Assembly: GCA_029550865.1 (NCBI GenBank)
Contig: JAKPGM010000038.1
Span: 1 to 64,000, forward strand
Reading direction: 5' to 3'
Length of the DNA: 64,000 nucleotides
Source of the DNA: Bacteroidota bacterium
Lineage (GTDB): Bacteria; Bacteroidota; Bacteroidia; Bacteroidales; DTGW01
Positions 1-10,100 of the stretch are shown in pieces. The notes below the pieces were generated by a model. That model ran no database searches. It worked only from the letters and a program-made list of their open reading frames with translations, and was not told the DNA's origin. The position numbers and the translations under genes are program-made. Within the stretch, counting starts at the first letter, position 1, and each line of letters begins with the position of its first letter.

Positions 1-377
1 GCCCAGGTACGATCCCATCCGGCATTTTCAATAAGGCCCTCGATAAACTTATCTTTTCGGGCATACAGATTAACCATGCCGCAATTGTTATGCCCTATAA
101 GGGCTATGTGGCGAACGTTTCCAACCGCAATGGCATAAGAAACTTTAAATTCGCTGTATCGCAAATTAGCTCCCCCTGCGCGAATGATGTAGGCAAAATT
201 GTCGGGAATGTTCAAATGTTTACGATTGTCCATACACATGCCTATAAGCAGCTGGGCGCTGGTATAGGTTTCAAATGGTTTTCCCAGGTTGTGATAGGCC
301 AGCAACAATCCAATTGGCGTTTCTCGATACTCGGGAAAAATGTCTTCCCATTGGCTAATGCTTACCAGTCGGTTCAT
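1..377 (-). CDS. Beta-carbonic anhydrase-like protein, 3'-truncated by window edge
   Basis: The reverse strand is open from an ATG at 377 to the edge of the window (about 125 codons). The product begins MNRLVSISQWEDIF. It carries the zinc-site signature of beta-carbonic anhydrases: a C-x-D-x-R motif (GMCMDNRKHL) followed about 46 residues later by H-x-x-C (GHNNCGM). Beta-carbonic anhydrases reversibly hydrate CO2 to bicarbonate, usually in the cytoplasm. The first motif reads CMDNR rather than the common CSDSR, but all ligand positions are kept. The C-terminal part lies outside the window, so total length and subgroup cannot be judged. An open frame on the opposite strand over the same bases is a shadow. 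Confidence 0.8.
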   Translation of the reverse strand, partial: MNRLVSISQWEDIFPEYRETPIGLLLAYHNLGKPFETYTSAQLLIGMCMDNRKHLNIPDNFAYIIRAGGANLRYSEFKVSYAIAVGNVRHIALIGHNNCGMVNLYARKDKFIEGLIENAGWDRTW

Positions 378-781
378 GTTGTTTAATTTTTATACACAAA
401 TTAAACTTAAAACAATGAATTAATTTTATTGTTCAGTTTGTGTTACCTGAATAAAACATCTAATATTTCCGACAAATGATTTTTATCACCTGATATTTAA
501 AATATTGTATATCAAATATTTGTTTATAGTGTCATTGTAAAAAAAACATAACCAATTGAACAGTAATTTCGTATTATATAAACTGAAAAAAATCAGAAAA
601 AGAATTGTTATACATCATTGGAAGGCTTAAAATTTGATAGAACAGACAATAAAATTGATAGGTGTTAGGAGTATATGAGCAATTAAAGGCATAGCACAAA
701 GCGTAGATAATAAATAATTTCGAAGGTTCTATATGTTTTGCAAATGCAAGAAATTATGGGTTATATTTACCAATATGAAAA
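378..781. other. AT-rich intergenic region
   Basis: About 400 bases between the divergently oriented carbonic anhydrase and the surface-protein fragment. It is strongly AT-rich with several short AATATT runs. I see no credible coding sequence, no clear TTTG/TAnnTTTG promoter pair and no terminator hairpin. It presumably holds promoters for both flanking genes. Confidence 0.5.
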
Positions 782-1132
782 ATGAGCAACATTAAACATA
801 TGAAGAGACAACTAAGCATCATCAGTATTCTACTTTTGATTAGCTGGAGGGTATGGGCGGCAACCATTACCAGCGCAGGGTCGGGTAATTGGAGTAATCC
901 GGCTACGTGGGTAGGCGGTGTGGTACCTGGGTTGGCCGACGATGTTGTCATAGCAAATGGCCATACAGTTACCGTCGATGGAAATTTTGCTTGTGATTCT
1001 ATTGGCATGCCTGCGGGTGCAAACAACACCAACCTAAATATTGCGGGTACCAATACGTTAACGGTAACGAATGATGTTTCCAGTGCCCTAAGCCTAAATA
1101 AAAAGGAGAAGATATGGGGAATGGTATTATAA
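782..1132 (+). pseudogene. Truncated 5' fragment of a surface repeat protein
   Basis: The 116-codon frame encodes a signal peptide (start at 782 or at the in-frame ATG at 800, MKRQLSIISILLLISW) followed by one copy of the module that opens the giant protein downstream: SGNWSNPATW, then a DDVVIANGHTVTVDG stretch and a GANNTNLNIAG stretch. The next gene has SGNWSNPATW, DDVIINDGINVTVD and GANNTYVTVG at the same spacing. After about residue 100 the similarity stops and the frame ends with an unrelated tail, KKEKIWGMVL. I read this as the detached 5' end of a paralogous or former version of the gene at 1191. A short secreted protein is possible but less likely. Confidence 0.6.
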
Positions 1133-1190
1133 ACTTATGTGTTTGTCGTATTAATAATTTTATATAGTTTTATTTGAAAAAATAAATATT

Positions 1191-4100
1191 ATGGATATTA
1201 ATATTCATACTGCTTACAAAAAATCACCAGTATTAAGCACAGAGTTATTGTTTGTATTTATAGTGCTTATAATTTCAATACAAAATTCATTTTCTGCTAC
1301 TCGAATAGCATCGGTTTCGGGTAACTGGAGTAATCCTGCTACCTGGGGTGGACAACCAGTGCCTACTGCTGCTGATGATGTAATTATTAATGACGGGATT
1401 AATGTTACTGTTGATATTGCAAATGCATACTGCCTAAATTTAACAATCAATGGTGGAGCAAACAATACATATGTTACAGTGGGTAACAATAATTTAACTG
1501 TGGGAGATGCTATTACAATTAATGCGCCAACTGCTGCAATAAACAAATACATAGAAGTTAGTAATGGATTTTTACAAGCTAACTCATTAACTATCAATCA
1601 AGGTACAAATAATGCATGGGATTCCTATTTATTAATTAGCGGAACAGGCACTGTTACCATTACAGGTAATATAACCATGGGAGCAAGGAATCTTAGATCT
1701 TATATTGTATTTACTGGTAATGGGTATTTAAATATTGGCGGTACAATTACTGGAGGAGGTATTACAAGTAATATAGATGGTGGAGCAACAGCACCTACAA
1801 CAGGTACAGTTAATTATAATGGTAATATTGATCAAACAATTCCATCATACAATGGATATTACAATTTGACTGTTTCTGGAAGTGGCACAAAATCCCTTGT
1901 TGCTGCTTTAACTATAAATCGAAATCTTTCCATTCAAGGTTCAGCCACCCTCAATTGCAATCAGTATCAAATTACTGGTAATAGTGCAGGAACAATGACA
2001 ATGGACGCGGGCACTACCTTAATATTGGGTAATCCTGCTGTAGGTACAGCTGTAACATTTCCTACTAAATATACTACAGGTAACATTTCACTAGATGTGG
2101 CAAGCACAGTGATCTATACAGCTAATGCAGCTCAAACAATTTCTGCTGTTCCTGTATATGGTAATCTTACTGTTTCAACTGGCGGTACTGCAACAACAAA
2201 AACCCTCGGAGGAAATGTTACAATAAATGGAAATTTGAATATTACTGGAGGTGCGGCTACGGTAACTTTACAATTAGCAGACTTTAATCTTACGGTAAAT
2301 GGAAATTCCTATATTAATGCCAATGGTACCCTGAATGACAACAATACTATTGGGACAAACATTTTTGTCGGTAGGGTAATTATTGCAAATGGGGGAACAT
2401 TTAGCAACACCAATGACCACCCTGCTTTTGAATTCAGAAGTGGCCTTACAAATAATGGTACCTTTATCAAAAGTGGAACGGGAACCATTAGCTTTACTAC
2501 AAACAGGCAAACTATTGATGGGTCAAATGTTTTAAATATTAATGGTGGTGATATTGTGATTAATAACCCCGCCAAAGTAATATTTAGTAACCCAGGAGGA
2601 TTATCGTTTAGTGGTACAAATTTTACAGTAAATTCTAATGCCGATACAGCTTTTTATGCTACTTCGGGGACTTTTACCTTTGCACCTAATGCTGCCCAAA
2701 CGATTGGGGGAGCGGGAACGGGGACTGTTACTTTTTATAATTTAGTATTTGCTGGCAGAAATACCAAGACTGCTAATCGACCATTTTCAACTACCTCAAA
2801 TGTTACGATTAACAATTTGGTTACATTTAACCTGGGTACCACAACAAAAACGATTAATATCGGGGGTAATTTAACTGTAGATGGCATCCTTGATTTTGGT
2901 ACTACTGCTGCAAAGACAATTAATGTTTCTGGCAATCTTACAGATGTAACAGGTACCATCAACATGACAGGTGCTGGATTAGCTCATGTACTTAATTTGT
3001 ACGGAGCTTCCAATGCCATTACTAGGTTTAATACTACAGCGGGTTCGGGAAGTACGGTTTCTTATCTCGCTTCTGGCAATCAAACCATTTTTGCAAGTGC
3101 CAACTACCAAAATCTAACCCTTGGCAATGGTGGTACAAAAAGTCTTTCGGGCAATGTAACCGTAAACGGTACGTTAACGCTTTCGGGCAGTGTGTTGCAG
3201 CTGGGTAATTATAATCTTATTTTATCCAATTCGGCTACTAGCAGCATTGCAGGAGGCCCCTTTAACGCTAATTGCATGATAGCTACCGATGGTACCGGAT
3301 ACCTTCAGCAGGCAGTTCCAGCATCTACTCCTTATACAGTACCTATTGGGTCCAACAACACTTTTTCTCCGTTAACCATTAATGCTATTAGTGGTACAAC
3401 ATATCTACGGCTGCGAACTGTATATAGTGCATCGTTAGGATCTAATTACCTCAAACGTTACTGGCAGCTAACGGCTTCGGCTGCTGCTACGGCCACAGTA
3501 ACGTTTACCTACGATGCTACTGAAAATCCTACCGATCCTACATTAATCTGGTATCGTCCTATTTCTGGCTACTGGTCAACCCCCTCAGGCACGCAAAACT
3601 TTAACGACATTGCCAAAACATTTACCATCACAGGAACTACCAATCTTGGCATAACTACTACCGAATGGATTGCCGGTTATCCACCCAATACCTTTTTCTC
3701 CTATCAAAGCGGTAACTGGAATGACCCGGCTACCTGGACGTCCGACCCAGGCGGAACAACTTATGTGAATATTGGTACTCCTTCGTCCGATGGTGATGTA
3801 GTGGTTATTCTTTCCGGACGTACCGTTACCCTTACAGGCAATGTTACGACAACTAACCTCGAAATAAATATTAATGAAGGTGGTATATTGGATATGTCGA
3901 CATACCAGTTTACCAACACGCTGAAGAAATTAAATGGGCAGGGCATATTACGACTGGCATCGGTAAATTTTCCATCGGCAACTACGAATAATTTTGTAAA
4001 TGCAGGGGGAGGTATTACCGAGTACTACAATGCAGCTAATTTTACCCTTCCTGTCGCACAAACAGTTTATAACACGCTCCGGCTCAATGCTCCAGGGGTG

Positions 4101-7100
4101 ATTGCTACTCAGCTAAATAATCTTACACTCAATGGCGACTTGCATATCATGCAAGGCACTTATCGTATTAACGATGGTACCTCTGCCCGGCGTCAGCTGA
4201 CCATCATGGGCAATGTTACGGTTGAAAGTGGTGCATCTCTTACCGTAGGGAATGGTGTAACCAATACCACAACCGACCCGACAGCTGTGGCTGAAGCCGG
4301 TACAGCTCCTTTTATTGACTACTACGATGCCCAGTCGCATCGTGTGGTTGTGTATGGTGATTTTACCAACCACGGCACAGTTCGATTTACTAATCTTAGC
4401 TATCCAGTCTATAATGTATTTCCTCCTACCACTCCAGGGGCCACCACGGGATTTGCCACCGTGTACTTCAGGGGTTCAACCAGTAATACCCTGTATTGCG
4501 ATGGTACTACCGATTTTTATAATTTGGTACTTGACAAAGGGGTAGATCAAACATATTCATTGACAATCTATGCGACGGCTTATCCCAATTTCCGACTTTT
4601 TGGTGCCAACATAGCTGGAGGTTATGAAGGAGGAGCTAATCCCAATTTATGTAAAGCACTCTGGATTAGAAATGGTACATTGATTCTTCAGGGAACGACA
4701 ATCATACCATCCCTCTCGGAGGGTAACTGCGATACAGGAACCGGAGGGCCTAATTCAGATTTTTATGTACCTGCCAACGGGGCCCTGGTACTCGATGGAG
4801 ATAATGTAGTAGTACTTACTACTGCTGATAGCTATCAGGATGTAAATGTAGCCTATGGGGTTAGCGCTCCCAACGATGCTGCCATGGGAGTAAATACGAA
4901 TGCAGGATGTAGCTCATTTTCTATTTATGGATTATTACAGATAAACAAAGGATATATTTCAACTCGTGAAAGTGGTGGTTTTATCCAATGGGCAGTGGCA
5001 TCGGGACAGTTTGTGATTAATGGAGGTACCGTAGATGCAAAGCAATATCGTACGGCGGGTACAGCAGGTGGGTTAGCTTCATTTACCCAAACGGGTGGTA
5101 ATTTTTACCTGCGTGGACGTTTTCGTCGTACCCCAACTGCCTATACCGCTGTGTCCGATCTGGTGAATGCTCCCATTACCACCAATCGGTATAACGGAGG
5201 TTTACAGGGTGTTGTAGGTACCTTTAACCTCAATGAAGCTGCCAATGTATTTAACATGAGTGGCGGTAATATGTACATATATGATGTTTGTGGTGATGGC
5301 AGTGTAGCCAACCAGCAAAAGGCCTTTGAAATATTAGCCAGTACCAATAATGTAAATGTGACGGGAGGTAATGTATACATACTTCCAACCAATGGAACAA
5401 TATTACCCAATTCACCCAATTACCGAATTGTTTCAACAGCTCAATTTTCAAACCTCTTCATCAATCGACAAAGTGGAACCAGCGTTGTAATGCTCGATAC
5501 CTATCCATTAATCGTTTTATCTAATTTTTCCTTACAATCGGGAGATTTTAATGCTAATAATCTGAATGTTACCATTGGGGGTAATATGACCGTTTCGAGC
5601 GGTACCACCTATACAACAGGTAACAATTGGACCATCTTCAATGGTTCGGGAACTCAGGTTATTTCAGCAAATACTGCTGGACCACTAGCTTTCAAAAAGT
5701 TTAAAATGGACAAAGCTGCCGGTAAAATACTTTCGTTTGCAGGCACGCAGAGTGACATTCAAGTGGCTGACTCCTTGATTTTGATCAAGGGAACTCTTAA
5801 TGACGGGGGTAAGACCATTACAATGATACCCTCAGCGACTACCACAACTTCGTATATTTACAATAGTGGAGTTCATATTGGCACGGGGAAAATTGTGTTG
5901 GCCGACGATGATCCGCAGGTGATAGATGGTGACGGTAATGGTATATTCAATAATTTGGAGCTTAACAATACCGATGCTCTGTCTGCTCCCATCAGTTTGA
6001 GGGCCAATATCACTATTTCGGGCTCGCTGATATTTTCGCAGGATAAATTGTTTAATATTGGTGCTTACAATTTGAAATTTACTTCATCTGCTTCGGTAAG
6101 TGGGTATAGTACGACAAGATACATAACTACGCTGGGTCAAGCAGGAAATGGAGGCATCACGCGAACTTTTTCTTCTTCAGCGAATAGCTTTACTTTTCCG
6201 ATAGGTGCTTCTTCAACAAGTCATAGTACTCCTGCTTATACTCCAGCAACTATCACCATCACCGGTGCTCCTACCACATGGGGTGATATTACCGTTATTC
6301 CAGTTGGATACGAGCATCCAGCTACAACCGTTAAAAATCGTTCACTTACATACTATTGGAGGGTAAAAACCTCGGGCTTAACATTGGGAACCGCTACAGC
6401 TACTCTTGGTTTTAACTATGATCAATCAGACGTAATAACAGGTGCTGGTATTACTGAAGATGAATATGTAGCAGCTCGTTTTGATATCAACACGGTATCG
6501 TGGACAAGAGGCGTGGCAACTGATGTGGACGAAACGAATAATATTATAGGTGAACCGGGCATTGGTAGTTTTCTCGAGAATGTTTCTTTTATTGATGGCG
6601 ATTATACAGCTGGTGATGACAATCCCACCAACCCGTTTGGCTCTCCTACCGTTTATTATAGTCGTCAAACGGGCTTATGGGGTAATGTCAATAGCTGGTC
6701 GACGGTATCGCATACCGGGCCCCCTGCTGCAGCGGTTCCAACGGCTGAAGATATTGTAATAATTGGGAATAATGACTCCATTTACTTGAATACTAACCTT
6801 ACAGTGGCTAATACCGATGTGCGTAGTTGTGCTATTTTGAGAATCGAACAGGGATCGGCATTGGATATAGGGTATAATCCAGCTTGTAATTTTGCCTTGG
6901 TACTAAGCCATCCTAATGGCAATGGTAATTTACGACTGACGACAAGTTTTACTTCTGGCTCTACTTATCAATTTCCCGCTGGTGACTATACCGACTTTAA
7001 TGTACATCTGGGTACTACCGAGATGTATACCACTAACTCTAAAGCAGGAACTACCTATTATCTTCCCAATGGGGTTACTGAATATGGAAATTTAATTCTT

Positions 7101-10100
7101 TCTCCGCTGGGAGGTTCAAATATCATTTTCCCCAATAATAATCTGTTGATATATGGTAACCTGACCACGCGAGGGCAAAATGCCGATTCGTGGTTCTGTC
7201 CTGTATGGAATACCAACTATCCTACACCTCCTAATGCACGAATTGCAAAAACCATTACGATTAATGGAAACCTTAATATTCAGGGAGGTGCGTTGGTATG
7301 GTATGGTGGTGGGGCACTTTTACAAACCATTGAAGTAAAAGGAAATGTATTTGTCAACACGGCTTCGGCTATAGATAACTGGGATGGTTCGGCAGCGCGT
7401 ATGTATATTGGCGGAAATTTAACTAACAATACTACGGGGGCCACCGGAGGCGGAATAGCTACTCCACGTGAGTGTGATTTTCGCAATATTCCACTGACCT
7501 TCAATGGTACTGGTACGGCTTCTGTTGCCAATACAGCCAATACTCCCATAACAAGGTTTGGACAGGTTACTGTTGATAAGGGAAGCTCCCAGGCCGATTC
7601 GCTCATCATATCTATTGGGGGTACGCTGACCACTCCTGTAGATAATTGGTTGACCCTGAAAAATGGAACTTTGGTATATCGTCGAACCAATCCTTCAAGC
7701 GATTTTACCATTTCTACAACTACCTCGTTTGTCATCCCTGAAACAGCTGGTCTGTATATCGATTACCCCAACAACTCGGGTAATAGAAATATTCTGATTG
7801 CCAATGCTGCTGTAAACACAAATGATTTGATGCTGTTTGGAAAGCTCACGCTTAAGGCGGGGAATGTATACGTAGGGCCTACCAATGGAACCACTAATAA
7901 TAACAATGATATTGAGTATTCAGGTGATGGTAATTCTACCATTATCATTGACGGTGGACGTTTGTTCGTAAATGGTCAAATACGCCGCAGTACGGCAACA
8001 ACAACGGGTGTACTTAAGTATTATCAGAGTGGAGGCGATGTAACAATCAATGGGCAGGGTGCCGATGTTACTTCACTTACCCGTGCTAAACTGGAAGTTG
8101 TTAATCCTGGAAGTGTATTTAATATGTCGGGAGGTACTATTACGATAGTACAAGGGGGAGGTACAACTTTTGGCGATTTATATCTGCGACCTGCAAGTGG
8201 TAGCGTAACAGCAGGCCAGATTATCTTTACCCAAACACCCGCTTACTGGGCAACTATTGATGCTGCACAAAATTATCGCATGGATGCAAATCTGACGCTC
8301 AATGATCTTGTTATTACTGGTAAGGTTGCGGGTACTGCTCGGACAGCTACCGTTACACTTATGATCAATCCCCTAATCTTAAATGGTAACCTCACTTTAA
8401 CAAATAATCAGAGCTTTTTGATAGCCAATAATCTTAATGTTACAATCAACGGCGATTTAATCAACAATGGAACCTATACCCCAGGAACGAATACTACGAC
8501 TTTTAGTGGAAACGTTCAGAACATTTTAGGAACATCTTCGACTAGCTTTAACCACCTGGTAGTTAATCCTGTCACCTCGCTTACTCTATCCAATTCGATT
8601 TCGGTTACGGGTAACTTGACAATATCCAGCGGCTCTTTTGTTTGTGACAATAATGCTGTAAGCGTGTCTGGTAATCTTACCAATAACGCTACCTATACGG
8701 ATAATGGCAATGGAACAGGTATTATGCTGGTAGGTTCTGCTTTACAGTATGTATCGGGGACGGGAACATTTAGCACCCTTACGCTCAATAATTCCAATGG
8801 TGCACGTTTGCAAAGTTCTATTACGCTCAATAAAAACCTGGTACTTGTACAGGGTATCTTTAATATCAATCAGTACATGCTAACATTGGGTGTGAACAGT
8901 ATTGTAGATGGGGCACCATTTAATGCTGCTAAGATGATACAAGTTGATGGCGTTTTTAGTAATGTTGGTATTCGAAAATATTTCAGTGCTTACAGTGGAC
9001 CTGCTGTTTCATTTACCTATCCCCTCGGGGTAACTGGTAAGTATACACCTGTGGTTTTCACTTACAGTAATAATGATCTGACGGGTTATGTTCGTATCAA
9101 TGCTATCAATGATCATCATCCGGGGGTAATTGATCCCACCAAAGTGCTTCAGTATTATTGGGAAGTACAGAATAGTGCGGTATCCGGTGTTAATGGGAGC
9201 CTGGTATTTTACTATAAAGATGCAGATGTGTTGGGCAATGAATCGAACTATGTAGCTGCTCGCACTGTAGGGGGTACCAGCTGGAGTAAGGCCGCACCCG
9301 GACCTTCGACCGACAATGTTGATGAAAGTCTTAATACCATCACTTTTAACCTGGTGGGTGCCGACGATTTAAATGGGGAATTTATAGCTGGAGAAGACCC
9401 AGCTATTCCTAATAATATTCCTCAATTTACCTCTATCAAGGACGGTAATTGGAACGATCCTAGTATTTGGATGCAAACGGCAGGAGATCCCTATACACTT
9501 ACGGGAGGGCCCAATGGATTTATTGTAACCATCGGCAGCAATGATACCGTTACCATTAACCAGAATCAGGCATTTACTTATCATACTACAATAAATGGTA
9601 CCTTGCGGGTGGTACAACCCTATTATGGGCATAATATTGGGATAGTAAACGGCACGGGTACACTTTATCTCAATGGAGGTCCTTTCCCGGCAGGTCAGTA
9701 CGATAATTTTATGGATTGTACAACGGGAGGAACCCTCGAATATGGAGGGAGCTCAGATTACAATGTAGTGGCTGATTTGTATAACAGTGTTCGAAAATTG
9801 CGTTTCACAGGAACAGGGAGTCGTTATTTACCCAATAAAGATCTTACTATCTGTGAGCAACTGCTCATTAATGGGCCAACAGTAGATAATTCGGTCAATA
9901 ATCGGAAATTGACCATTCTGGGTACTTTTGAACGATATGGTACAGGTGTTTTCAAAGCGGGCAGTGGAACAAATGCTATTGTAGAGTTTGCAGGAACCAG
10001 TGCACAAACAATCGGCGGTCCTACGGGCAATTTTTCGGGTGCCAATAAATTTTATCATTTGAAAATAAACAATAGTAATGGGTTGAGCATTGGTACGGGA

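Noticed and set aside
90..386. 98-codon plus-strand frame at the left edge
   Set aside because: It is the shadow of the beta-carbonic anhydrase on the minus strand, which has clear C-x-D-x-R and H-x-x-C zinc motifs.
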